From positions 4,402,001-4,466,000 of the forward strand of contig NZ_CP024190.1 in assembly GCF_003391395.1 (NCBI RefSeq): a stretch of 64,000 nt of DNA, given 5' to 3'. A program made the translations under genes and the position numbers. Source of the DNA: Mycobacterium marinum (GTDB taxonomy: Bacteria; Actinomycetota; Actinomycetes; Mycobacteriales; Mycobacteriaceae). The notes under the pieces were generated by a model. The model was not told where the DNA came from and searched no databases. It worked only from the letters and a program-made list of their open reading frames with translations. This document shows positions 1-8,011 of the stretch, piece by piece. Position 1 is the stretch's first letter; every line of letters begins with the position of its first letter.

Positions 1-531
1 CCATTTGGCCGACCCCGAGCTCAACGGGCTGGGGGTGATGACCTCCACGCCGGGCCGCAACAGATCGTCCCAGTCCCTAATGTTCTTGGGATTGCCCTCC
101 CGCACGACCAGCGTGACCACCGACTCGAACGGAATGCCCCTGGTGGCGTCGGCGTCCCAGTCCTTGGCGACCTTGCCGGCCCTGACCAGTCGAGCGATGT
201 CCGGTTCGACCGAGAAATTCACCAGATCGGCCGGTTTGCCGTCGGCGACACCGCGAGATTGGTCGGCAGAGGCACCGTAGGAGGTGATCACCTGCACGTC
301 CTTGCCTTCCTCGGAGGCGTTGAAGGCCGGGATCACCGTGCTCCAGCCGGGCTCCGGGGCCGAGTAGGCCACCAGCGTGATGCTGGTGCGCGCGTCGGTG
401 GGTCCACCACCGCCCGCGATGTCGCTAGGACCTCCCTGACACGCCGAGGCCAGGACGGCGATCAGCGCGAAGATGACCCCGAACGTGCCGGGCCGCCGCG
501 AGCGCGCCGCGCCCATGAACGTCTGCGGCAT
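1..531 (-). CDS. subI: Sulfate ABC transporter substrate-binding lipoprotein SubI (N-terminal part, cut by the window edge)
   Basis: This is the first 177 codons of a periplasmic-type binding protein. It begins at the ATG at 531 and runs off the left edge in frame. The N-terminus is a lipoprotein signal: basic MGAARSRRPG, a hydrophobic stretch, then the lipobox LASAC with the lipid-modified Cys near residue 31. After the Cys comes a Gly/Pro linker and then the mature fold, with TSITLVAYSAPEPGW and later SYGASADQSRGVADGKPADL. These match sulfate-binding proteins (SBP/CysP family), which capture sulfate or thiosulfate outside the membrane and deliver it to the CysTWA permease. H37Rv SubI (Rv2400c) sits at the same place. 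The cysTWA genes would be expected to the left, outside the window. The remainder of the protein, including most ligand contacts, cannot be seen here. Confidence 0.9.
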   Translation of the reverse strand, partial: MPQTFMGAARSRRPGTFGVIFALIAVLASACQGGPSDIAGGGGPTDARTSITLVAYSAPEPGWSTVIPAFNASEEGKDVQVITSYGASADQSRGVADGKPADLVNFSVEPDIARLVRAGKVAKDWDADATRGIPFESVVTLVVREGNPKNIRDWDDLLRPGVEVITPSPLSSGSAKW

Positions 532-799
532 TGGTGGCCTTCCAGTGCGGGATTTGTGGACAACGTTTCCCGTGACTGCGGAAGGAGCGATCGGCTAGCA
601 ACTGAGGCATTGACGAACTCCGCACCAGACCGCGCACGGGATTGGCGTCAGCGACAACAGCGCACGTCAGCAGTGGCACAGATCACCACGGCTTCACTCA
701 CGCAGGCCACTGCAAACCCCAAGCACCCCAAAGCACTGGCCACTGCGTGCATGCCGCGAAGCCTAACAGAATCTGCCGGGGACAGACCGCGTCCACATT

Positions 800-877
800 T
801 CAGTGCGTGAGCAACCACATGGCGACCACCAACACCAGCAGGGCGACGAGAACCAACGTGACGTGCGACCGTGGCAT
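800..877 (-). CDS. Putative 25-residue single-pass membrane peptide
   Basis: This tiny reading frame starts at the ATG at 877, only 3 nt after the TAA of the small membrane protein upstream, and ends at TGA 800-802. It encodes MPRSHVTLVLVALLVLVV and then AMWLLTH: a short basic head followed by about 18 hydrophobic residues, a typical single transmembrane helix. A GGGG run from the end of the preceding gene lies about 7 nt ahead of the ATG and could act as a coupled ribosome site. No family is recognised. The size recalls small membrane subunits such as KdpF, but nothing in the context supports that. It could be a chance frame. The hydrophobic composition and tight coupling are the only support. 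Confidence 0.4.
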   Translation of the reverse strand: MPRSHVTLVLVALLVLVVAMWLLTH

Positions 878-880
878 CGC

Positions 881-1084
881 TTACCCCGACGCTTCGTCGC
901 TATGGCGGACGCGTTGCATCAGCTCGATGCCCTTGCCCAGCAGGGCATCCAATATTGCCGCCGAGATAAGGGCCACACCCAGCACCACCGGCATCACCGT
1001 GAGCGCCTGCAGTGCGAACGGAAGCCCGGAGAGCCACAGCTCAACACCGTCCCACCAATTCAGGATGCCGCTCACCGGACTCAC
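881..1084 (-). CDS. Small conserved-type membrane protein (67 aa)
   Basis: The reading frame begins at a GTG (1084) preceded by CATAGGGTGAGT and ends at TAA 881-883. The peptide has an amphipathic Trp-rich head (GILNWWDGVELWLSGLPFAL), then one clear membrane helix (MPVVLGVALISAAILDALLG) and a basic, acidic-tipped tail (RVRHSDEASG). Its length and position resemble the small membrane protein annotated next to subI in H37Rv (Rv2401A, from memory). The frame stays open far upstream, but that extension overlaps the FAD monooxygenase on the other strand and reads as a shadow. The gene is divergent from the monooxygenase with only about 66 nt between starts, and sits 3 nt before a second, smaller membrane peptide. 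Function unknown. Confidence 0.6.
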   Translation of the reverse strand: MSPVSGILNWWDGVELWLSGLPFALQALTVMPVVLGVALISAAILDALLGKGIELMQRVRHSDEASG

Positions 1085-1150
1085 CCTATGCGGCGCGGCA
1101 GCCGAAACCAATGCGCCTGATCGGCCGGATGATCTGCCTAAGATCGCCCA

Positions 1151-2389
1151 GTGCCTCAGCCATCGGAAACGACAAGCGTTCTGGTAGCCGGCGGCGGACC
1201 GGCAGGCATGATGCTGGGCTTGTTGCTGGCCCGGGCCGGCGTTGACGTCACGGTGATGGAAAAGCACGCGGACTTCCTGCGCGACTTCCGCGGTGACACG
1301 GTGCACGCCAGCACCCTGCGTCTGCTTGACGAACTCGGTCTTGGATCCCAATTCGCTCAGATCCCGCATCGCCTGATCGACACCATCAGCATGAAGATGC
1401 AGGGCCAACCGGTCGACCTCGACCTCAAACACCTGCCCGGCGCCCACCAGCACATCGCCTTGGTGCCCCAGTGGGATTTCCTCGAGTTGCTGGCCGCCGC
1501 GGCTGCGGCTGAACCCACCTTCCGATTGCTGCGCAGCACCGAGGTGACCGGGGTGCTGTGGGGTGACGGACCCGACCGGGGCCGCGTCGTCGGTGTCACC
1601 TACCGCGCGCAATCCGGTGAAACAAAACACATGCACGCCGATCTGACCGTGGCCTGCGATGGCCGGGGCTCCACGGTGCGCTCGGCCTTGGGCATGGCGA
1701 CCCGCAGCTTCGGCGCACCGATGGACGTCTGGTGGTTCCGACTACCACGTCGGCCCGATGATCCGACCGGTCTGGCCGGCATCTTCAACTCAGGTCACGG
1801 CGGAATTGCCATCGACCGCGGCGACTATTACCAGATCGCCTACATCATTCCCAAGGGCAGCGATGCCCAATTGCGCGCGCAGGGTATTGAGGCACTGCAC
1901 CGGGCGCTAGCGGACATGATGCCCTGGCTCGCCGACCGCGTCGACGCACTGAAGACTTTCGACGACGTGAAATTGCTTGATGTGCAACTCAATCGGCTGC
2001 GGCGCTGGTTCTGCGACGGCGCGTTGTGCATCGGCGATGCGGCGCACGCGATGTCCCCGGTCGGTGGCGTCGGGATCAACCTGGCCCTGGCCGACGCGGT
2101 GGCCACCGCCCGGATGCTGGCGCCGTCGTTGCGCGTCGGGCGGGTGTCCACCGGCCAGCTGGCGCGGGTGCAGGCACGCCGGTGGGCCCCGACCGCCTTT
2201 CTGCAGGGCATCCAGCGGGCCATCCACGCCGCCATCGTCGCGGTGGCGGTAACTGGCGGGCCCCCGCAACCGCCGCCCGTGGTGCGCCTGGTGAGCCGTT
2301 CGGTGCCAGTGCGGCGGATCATGGGCTATCTGGTGGCGATCGGCCCACTGCCCGAACACGCCCCAAAGTACGCGAGGCGGGCACGGTAG
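1151..2389 (+). CDS. FAD-dependent monooxygenase (aromatic hydroxylase type)
   Basis: A 412-residue protein starting at a GTG. It has the features of group A flavoprotein hydroxylases: the N-terminal dinucleotide fold VLVAGGGPAGMMLGLLLARA (residues ~10-30) with VMEKHADF binding the adenosine ribose, the middle DG motif VACDGRGSTVRSALG (~168-182), and the C-terminal FAD motif GDAAHAMSPVGGVGINLALA (~294-313). Such enzymes use NAD(P)H and O2 to hydroxylate aromatic or polyketide substrates. The substrate here cannot be told from sequence. It lacks the long thioredoxin-like C-terminal domain of phenol hydroxylases, so it belongs to the short class. The gene sits where H37Rv has only a short hypothetical, so it may be lineage-specific. 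It ends 70 nt before the trehalase start. Confidence 0.85.
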   Translation: MPQPSETTSVLVAGGGPAGMMLGLLLARAGVDVTVMEKHADFLRDFRGDTVHASTLRLLDELGLGSQFAQIPHRLIDTISMKMQGQPVDLDLKHLPGAHQHIALVPQWDFLELLAAAAAAEPTFRLLRSTEVTGVLWGDGPDRGRVVGVTYRAQSGETKHMHADLTVACDGRGSTVRSALGMATRSFGAPMDVWWFRLPRRPDDPTGLAGIFNSGHGGIAIDRGDYYQIAYIIPKGSDAQLRAQGIEALHRALADMMPWLADRVDALKTFDDVKLLDVQLNRLRRWFCDGALCIGDAAHAMSPVGGVGINLALADAVATARMLAPSLRVGRVSTGQLARVQARRWAPTAFLQGIQRAIHAAIVAVAVTGGPPQPPPVVRLVSRSVPVRRIMGYLVAIGPLPEHAPKYARRAR

Positions 2390-2459
2390 ACCCGACACCT
2401 TGGCGCCGCGCGGAGCGCAGTGGTGGACGCAGGGCAGGTCGACAGTCGATGATGGCGGC

Positions 2460-4526
2460 ATGGTTTTGCACGCCGAACACGCAGACGAGGACGTCGAGCT
2501 CACCGTCGAGCCGACCGAGGCCCCGCACGCCGCGCCGGCTACCCAGATTCCCGCGTTGGACGGGGCCCCCGCGGCGTCGGTCGAACTCGGCCAGCACGGA
2601 ATCTCCCCGTCCAGTGCATCGCTGCGCAATCCCTTTCCGCCGATTGCCGACTACGCGTTCCTGTCCGATTGGGAAACGACGTGCTTGATCTCTCCGGCCG
2701 GCTCGGTGGAGTGGATGTGTGTGCCCCGGCCGGACTCCCCCAGCGTGTTCGGCGCGATTTTGGATCGCAGCGCCGGTCATTTCCGGCTGGGCCCCTACGG
2801 GGTTTCGGTGCCGTCGGCGCGGCGCTACCTTCCCGGCAGCCTGATCATGGAGACCACGTGGCAGACCCACACCGGGTGGCTGATCGTGCGCGACGCGTTG
2901 GTGATGGGGCCCTGGCACGACATCGAACGGCGCTCGCGGACTCATCGGCGTACGCCGATGGATTGGGACGCCGAACACATCTTGCTGCGCACCGTGCGCT
3001 GCGTCAGCGGAACCGTCGAGCTGATGATGAGCTGCGAACCGGCGTTCGACTACCACCGTCTCGGGGCCACCTGGGAGTACTCGGCCAACGCCTACGGTGA
3101 GGCCATCGCCCGGGCCAGCAAGCAACCCGATGCTCACCCGACGCTGCGGCTGACCACCAACCTGCGGATCGGGTTGGAGGGCCGGGAGGCGCGGGCGCGC
3201 ACCCGGATGAAAGAGGGCGACGACGTGTTCGTCGCGTTGAGCTGGACCAAGCACCCGGCGCCACAGACCTACCAAGAGGCCGCCCAGAAGATGTGGCAAA
3301 CCACCGAATGCTGGCGGCAGTGGATCAACATCGGCAACTTCCCCGACCACCCGTGGCGGGCATACCTGCAGCGCAGCGCGCTCACACTCAAGGGGTTGAC
3401 CTACTCGCCCACCGGCGCACTGCTGGCGGCCAGCACCACGTCGCTTCCAGAAACACCGCGCGGCGAACGTAACTGGGACTACCGATACGCCTGGGTTCGC
3501 GACTCCACCTTCGCGCTGTGGGGGCTCTACACCCTCGGGCTGGACCGCGAGGCCGACGACTTCTTCGCCTTCATCGCTGATGTGTCCGGCGCCAACCACA
3601 ACGAGCGCCACCCGTTGCAGGTGATGTACGGCGTGGGCGGCGAGCGCAGCCTGGTTGAAGAAGAGCTCAACCATCTGTCCGGCTACGACCATGCGCGACC
3701 GGTCCGGATCGGCAACGGCGCCTACAACCAGGACCAGCACGATATCTGGGGCTCGATTCTGGATTCGTTCTATCTGCACGCCAAGTCGCGGGAACAAGTC
3801 CCGGAAACATTGTGGCCGGTGCTGAAGCGACAAGTGGAAGAGGCGATCACGCACTGGCGTGAACCCGACCGCGGAATCTGGGAAGTGCGTGGGGAGCCGC
3901 AGCACTTCACATCGTCAAAGGTGATGTGCTGGGTGGCGCTGGACCGCGGGGCCAAACTCGCCGAGCGCCAGGGCGAGAAAAGCTATGCCCAGCAGTGGCA
4001 CCAGATCGCCGACGAGATCAAGGCGGACATTCTCGAGCACGGGGTGGACTCGCGCGGGGTGTTCACCCAGCGCTACGGCGACGACGCGCTGGACGCCTCG
4101 CTGCTGCTGGTGGTGCTGACCCGCTTCTTGCCCCCGGATGACCCGCGCGTGCGCAATACCGTCTTGGCGATCGCCAACGAGCTCACCGAGGAGGGCCTGG
4201 TGCTGCGGTACCGGGTCGAGGAGACCGACGACGGACTCTCCGGCGAGGAGGGTACCTTCACCATCTGCTCGTTCTGGCTGGTCTCGGCCCTGGTTGAGAT
4301 CGGCGAAGTGGCCCAGGCCAAACGGCTCTGCGAGCGGCTGCTGTCCTACGCCAGCCCGTTGCATCTGTACGCCGAAGAGATCGAGCCACGCACCGGGCGG
4401 CATCTGGGCAACTTCCCGCAGGCGTTCACCCACCTGGCGCTGATCAACGCGGTGGTCCACGTGATCCGCGCCGAGGAAGAGGCCGACAGTTCCGGGATGT
4501 TCCAGCCGGCCAACGCGCCGATGTAG
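2460..4526 (+). CDS. Trehalase, glycoside hydrolase family 15
   Basis: This corresponds to the Rv2402 trehalase, which hydrolyses trehalose to two glucoses in the cytosol. The mycobacterial enzyme is reported to depend on phosphate and Mg2+. From the ATG at 2460 the product is 688 aa. An upstream TTG at 2400 would add 20 residues. After a variable acidic and Pro-rich head the GH15 N-terminal beta-sandwich begins (NPFPPIADYAFLSDWETTCL, SVEWMCVPRPDSPSVFG). The (alpha/alpha)6 barrel follows, with NWDYRYAWVRDSTFALWGLY (the RD pair of the active site) and GIWEVRGEPQHFTSSKVMCW, where a Glu is the likely general acid. Near the C-terminus, SPLHLYAEEIEPRTGRHLGN carries the likely catalytic base. It converges on the LppR-like lipoprotein gene with 16 nt between stops. 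Confidence 0.9.
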   Translation: MVLHAEHADEDVELTVEPTEAPHAAPATQIPALDGAPAASVELGQHGISPSSASLRNPFPPIADYAFLSDWETTCLISPAGSVEWMCVPRPDSPSVFGAILDRSAGHFRLGPYGVSVPSARRYLPGSLIMETTWQTHTGWLIVRDALVMGPWHDIERRSRTHRRTPMDWDAEHILLRTVRCVSGTVELMMSCEPAFDYHRLGATWEYSANAYGEAIARASKQPDAHPTLRLTTNLRIGLEGREARARTRMKEGDDVFVALSWTKHPAPQTYQEAAQKMWQTTECWRQWINIGNFPDHPWRAYLQRSALTLKGLTYSPTGALLAASTTSLPETPRGERNWDYRYAWVRDSTFALWGLYTLGLDREADDFFAFIADVSGANHNERHPLQVMYGVGGERSLVEEELNHLSGYDHARPVRIGNGAYNQDQHDIWGSILDSFYLHAKSREQVPETLWPVLKRQVEEAITHWREPDRGIWEVRGEPQHFTSSKVMCWVALDRGAKLAERQGEKSYAQQWHQIADEIKADILEHGVDSRGVFTQRYGDDALDASLLLVVLTRFLPPDDPRVRNTVLAIANELTEEGLVLRYRVEETDDGLSGEEGTFTICSFWLVSALVEIGEVAQAKRLCERLLSYASPLHLYAEEIEPRTGRHLGNFPQAFTHLALINAVVHVIRAEEEADSSGMFQPANAPM

Positions 4527-4544
4527 CCCCGTCGATTCGGGGTC
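4527..4544. terminator. Possible short bidirectional hairpin between convergent genes
   Basis: CCCCG (4528-4532), a 6-nt loop TCGATT, then CGGGG (4539-4543) forms a 5-bp GC hairpin exactly between the convergent trehalase and lipoprotein stop codons. There is no T-tract. It may help terminate either transcript, but it is short enough to be chance. Confidence 0.3.
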
Positions 4545-5316
4545 AGCTCATATCGCTGACTCTTTCCATCATGGCGTGGGCGATCTCGATAGCGCTGGTG
4601 TTGATGTCGGCGGACCCTTTGTCTGCGGGTCCTCGCACGCCGAAAAACGCGATCTCGACTTCGACCAGGCAATTCCCCCGCAGGCCAATGGCCCGCGCCT
4701 CCGGTCTGGCCGCATTGAGCTGTTTACCGGATATTCGGGTGCCAATCGAAACGGTCGCCGCCAGCACGGAGTTGGTGATGCGCACGTCGGTGATCTTGTC
4801 CGCGAAGGCGACCTTGCCGCTATCGATGGTCACCATCGCGCCGTCACAGCTGTCCCATTGCTGGGTGAAGCTCTCGAACAGTTCGGCGGCCTCGTCGGGC
4901 CCCGACATGGCGACCACGCCCTCCGCCACGCTGATCACCTTCGCCGGTCCCGCGGAGTTCCACCAGGTCTCCCGCGCCACGTTCTCCACGCTGCCGGATC
5001 GACGCGCCGACTGATAGGCGCTCTTGGCCAGCATGGTCGTGATGCCCAGGCAGTCGACCCGCGACACCCGGCCGAAGGCTTCCTGCAACTTCTCCGGACC
5101 GCCGAAGCGCGGTGGCAATTCGGACTTGGCCGTGAAGTCCTGGCCGAGAATCTTTGCCAGCGCGGCGTTGTCCAACAGCACGTCCTTGATCGCTTCTCCG
5201 GTGACCAGCTGGGGGGCAAGCCCCGCCGCCGGGAGCGCGGTACCCGCAACAACAGACGTGCAGCCCGAAGCCAGACTGATGACCAACAGGCAGGCCAAGA
5301 CCAATCGAGTTCTCAT
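4543..5316 (-). CDS. LppR-like lipoprotein with PknH-type sensor domain (copy 1)
   Basis: A 257-residue lipoprotein. The signal peptide MRTRLVLACLLVISLASGCT has a lipobox ASGC with Cys at residue 19. The mature part resembles the extracellular sensor domain of PknH and its many solitary lipoprotein relatives (PF14032 type). Characteristic stretches are RVDCLGITTMLAKSAYQ, ETWWNSAGPAKVISVAEGVV, LFESFTQQWDSCDG and GNCLVEVEIAFFG, ending in a long helix (SAIEIAHAMMERVSDMS). Cysteines in DCLG and SCDG are the likely disulfide pair, with a further Cys in GNCL. The ligand is unknown. Its ATG overlaps the TGA of the upstream paralogue by one base (TGATG), so the two are translated as a coupled pair. 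Position and sequence suggest Rv2403c (LppR) as the H37Rv counterpart. Confidence 0.8.
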   Translation of the reverse strand: MRTRLVLACLLVISLASGCTSVVAGTALPAAGLAPQLVTGEAIKDVLLDNAALAKILGQDFTAKSELPPRFGGPEKLQEAFGRVSRVDCLGITTMLAKSAYQSARRSGSVENVARETWWNSAGPAKVISVAEGVVAMSGPDEAAELFESFTQQWDSCDGAMVTIDSGKVAFADKITDVRITNSVLAATVSIGTRISGKQLNAARPEARAIGLRGNCLVEVEIAFFGVRGPADKGSADINTSAIEIAHAMMERVSDMS

Positions 5317-6059
5317 CAGTTCGTGCTCGATACCTTGCGCAGCATCACCTTGACGAGTTCGATCGCTCTGGTCCCGGGTTGCGAGTGCGGCCTGAGCGCC
5401 ACCTTGGCATCGGCGAGGACGTCGCCCTGGACGCCAACGGCCCGTTCGACCGGGGACTGCGGAGTGTGGTGGTTGTCCCAGCTGATGACGGTCGCCGAAA
5501 GTATCGGCCCGTCGGTTCGGACTTCGGTCACTTTCGAATACAACTCTGTATCGCTCCTGTCATGGGTGTACATCGTGACGGTGCGGCCCTCGCATTGTCG
5601 CCATTGCTGCGTGAAAGACGCGAATAGTCGTTGCGCGTCGTCTGAGGACGCCAGCTTGATCGCGGCCACCGTTGCACTAGACGCCACCACACCGGAGTCG
5701 TAATTCCAATAATCCTGCAGTGCCGCCGCGCGGACCGGCGCCACCTCGTAGCTGATCCGCATCGCCGGCGCTATCGCCCCCAGACATTCGATGGGCGCGG
5801 CGGCAGAATTGTCGCGAATCCCGTTGGGCAACACGCCGATATCACCCACCATCGGCGGTCTGTGGGGCGGCAGATCGTTGCCGACCGCGGCCTTGACCTC
5901 CTCGCCGTCCGGCAATACGTGTTCGGGGGTAAGCGCATTCGCACCGGGCTGGCCGGCGTGGGTGGACACTCCCGCAACGGTGTTGGTGCACCCGGTGCCC
6001 AGCAGGCCGATGCCCAGCAGGGCAACGGCTCCCGCCCAGCCGGCTCGCCCCACGGTCAC
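5316..6059 (-). CDS. Lipoprotein with PknH-type sensor domain (copy 2)
   Basis: A 247-residue paralogue of the downstream lipoprotein, starting at a GTG (6059) two bases after the lepA stop codon. The signal is short, with lipobox LLGTGC (Cys ~24). The shared landmarks are IECLGAIAPAMRISYE, a DYWNYDSGVVASSATVAAIK segment, LFASFTQQWRQCEGRTVTMY and a C-terminal helix AIELVKVMLRKVS. It keeps the ECLG/QCEG Cys pair but lacks the third Cys of its neighbour (GDVL instead of GNCL). Family knowledge suggests an outer-leaflet ligand-binding or scaffold role. No substrate is known. The arrangement lepA, copy 2, copy 1 with no gaps implies one transcript, and the pair looks like an old tandem duplication. 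Confidence 0.75.
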   Translation of the reverse strand: MTVGRAGWAGAVALLGIGLLGTGCTNTVAGVSTHAGQPGANALTPEHVLPDGEEVKAAVGNDLPPHRPPMVGDIGVLPNGIRDNSAAAPIECLGAIAPAMRISYEVAPVRAAALQDYWNYDSGVVASSATVAAIKLASSDDAQRLFASFTQQWRQCEGRTVTMYTHDRSDTELYSKVTEVRTDGPILSATVISWDNHHTPQSPVERAVGVQGDVLADAKVALRPHSQPGTRAIELVKVMLRKVSSTN

Positions 6060-6061
6060 GG

Positions 6062-7978
6062 CTACTTCTTGCCCTTATCCCCCGCGGCATCGGTGGACAG
6101 TGCCGCGACAAACGCCTCCTGCGGCACCTCGACCCGGCCGATGGTCTTCATCCGCTTCTTGCCCTCTTTCTGCTTTTCCAGCAGCTTGCGTTTGCGGGTG
6201 ATGTCACCGCCGTAGCACTTCGACAACACATCCTTGCGGATCGCGCGGATGTTCTCGCGCGCGATGATCTTGGAACCGATGGCCGCCTGCACCGGCACCT
6301 CGAACTGCTGACGCGGAATCAGCTCCTTGAGCTTGGTGGTCATCTTGTTGCCGTAGGCGAACGCCGAATCCTTGTGGACGATAGCGCTGAACGCATCGAC
6401 GGCCTCGCCTTGTAGCAGGATGTCGACCTTGACCAGTTGGGCTTCCTGCTCGCCGGACTCCTCGTAATCGAGACTGGCGTAGCCACGGGTCCGCGACTTG
6501 AGCGAGTCGAAGAAGTCAAAGATGATCTCCCCCAACGGCATTGTGTATCGCAGTTCCACCCGTTCGGGCGACAAATAGTCCATGCCCCCCAGCTCGCCGC
6601 GCCGTGACTGGCACAGCTCCATGATGGTGCCGATGAATTCGCTGGGCGCGATGATGGTGGTCTTCACCACCGGCTCGTAGACGGTGCGGATCTTGCCCTC
6701 GGGCCAGTCCGACGGGTTGGTCACCTGCATTTCGGTGCCGTCGTCCTTGATGACGCGGTACACGACGTTGGGCGAGGTCGAGATCAGGTCGAGGTCGAAC
6801 TCGCGCTCCAGACGTTCCCGACTGATCTCCATGTGCAGCAGGCCCAGGAAGCCGCACCGGAATCCGAAACCCAGCGCCACCGACGTTTCGGGCTCATAGG
6901 TCAGGGCCGCGTCGTTGAGTTGCAGCTTGTCCAGGGCGTCCCGCAGGTTCGGATAGTCCGATCCGTCAACGGGATACAGTCCCGAATACACCATCGGCTT
7001 GGGTTCGCGGTAGCCGGTCAGTGCCTCGGTGGCACCTTTTCGGGCGGTCGTGACGGTGTCGCCGACCTTGGACTGCCGCACGTCCTTGACCCCGGTGATC
7101 AGATAACCCACCTCGCCGACACCAAGGCCGTCGCTGGCCTTGGGTTCGGGTGAGACGATGCCGACCTCGAGCAGTTCGTGGGTGGCGCCGGTGGACATCA
7201 TGGCGATGCGCTCGCGGGGGGTGATCTTGCCGTCGACGACGCGGACGTAGGTGACCACGCCGCGGTAGATGTCATAGACGGAGTCGAAGATCATTGCGCG
7301 AGTGGGTGCGTCGGCATCGCCCTGCGGTGGCGGCACCTCGCGCACCACGTGGTCGAGCAGGTCTGCGACGCCTTCCCCGGTTTTGCCGGAAACCCGCAGC
7401 ACGTCGCCGGGCTCGCAGCCGATGATGTGAGCAATCTCGCCCGCGTAGCGGTCCGGGTCGGCGGCCGGCAGGTCGATCTTGTTCAGCACCGGAATGATGT
7501 GCAGGTCGCGGTCCAGTGCCAGGTAGAGGTTGGCCAGCGTCTGGGCCTCGATACCCTGGGCGGCGTCAACCAGCAGCACCGCGCCCTCGCAGGCCTCCAG
7601 CGCACGTGACACCTCGTAGGTGAAGTCGACGTGTCCTGGCGTGTCGATGAGATGCAAGACGTACTCGGTTCCATCGAGCTGCCAGGGCAGCCGCACATTC
7701 TGCGCCTTGATGGTGATCCCACGTTCGCGTTCGATATCCATCCGGTCCAGGTACTGGGCCCGCATCGAGCGCTCGTCAACGACCCCGGTCAACTGCAGCA
7801 TTCGGTCCGCCAGCGTCGACTTTCCGTGGTCGATATGAGCGATAATGCAGAAGTTCCGAATCTGCGCCGGCGGGGTGAAGGTTTTGTCGGCGAAACTGCT
7901 GATGGGACTCTCCTGAAGCGGGGGTTTGCGGGTTTCCAGCGTATCTGTGCAGCGCCGCCCGGACCTACTCGAGGCCAA
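6062..7978 (-). CDS. lepA: Elongation factor 4 (LepA), back-translocating GTPase
   Basis: LepA binds ribosomes and promotes back-translocation or biogenesis under stress. All G motifs are visible: G1 AHIDHGKSTLADR, switch I RGITIKAQNVRL, G3 DTPGHVDFTYEVSRA, G4 NKIDLPAADPD, G5 VSGKTGEG. Domains II-III and the family-specific C-terminal domain follow (ALGFGFRCGFLGLLHMEISR, RKDVLSKCYGGDITRKRKLL, GKKRMKTIGRVEVPQEAF). The start is uncertain. A good ribosome site (CAGGAGAG) sits just ahead of the conserved PISSFADKTF, but no ATG, GTG or TTG is placed there, because the codons read AGT CCC ATC. The nearest in-frame start is the TTG at 7978 (638 aa), chosen here. Longer frames would overlap the divergent gene starting at 8012. 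Matches Rv2404c. Confidence 0.93.
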   Translation of the reverse strand: MASSRSGRRCTDTLETRKPPLQESPISSFADKTFTPPAQIRNFCIIAHIDHGKSTLADRMLQLTGVVDERSMRAQYLDRMDIERERGITIKAQNVRLPWQLDGTEYVLHLIDTPGHVDFTYEVSRALEACEGAVLLVDAAQGIEAQTLANLYLALDRDLHIIPVLNKIDLPAADPDRYAGEIAHIIGCEPGDVLRVSGKTGEGVADLLDHVVREVPPPQGDADAPTRAMIFDSVYDIYRGVVTYVRVVDGKITPRERIAMMSTGATHELLEVGIVSPEPKASDGLGVGEVGYLITGVKDVRQSKVGDTVTTARKGATEALTGYREPKPMVYSGLYPVDGSDYPNLRDALDKLQLNDAALTYEPETSVALGFGFRCGFLGLLHMEISRERLEREFDLDLISTSPNVVYRVIKDDGTEMQVTNPSDWPEGKIRTVYEPVVKTTIIAPSEFIGTIMELCQSRRGELGGMDYLSPERVELRYTMPLGEIIFDFFDSLKSRTRGYASLDYEESGEQEAQLVKVDILLQGEAVDAFSAIVHKDSAFAYGNKMTTKLKELIPRQQFEVPVQAAIGSKIIARENIRAIRKDVLSKCYGGDITRKRKLLEKQKEGKKRMKTIGRVEVPQEAFVAALSTDAAGDKGKK

Positions 7979-8011
7979 TCGCGCTCGGCGGATCGCGTCT
8001 ATGCTGCGAAT

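Noticed and set aside
1085..1636. Upstream extension of the small membrane protein frame over the FAD monooxygenase
   Set aside because: It is antisense to conserved flavoprotein motifs. The GTG at 1084 gives a compact membrane protein.
2319..3905. 528-codon minus-strand frame over the trehalase gene
   Set aside because: It is antisense to a clear GH15 enzyme and has shadow composition (many Arg, Gly and His), with no recognisable domain.
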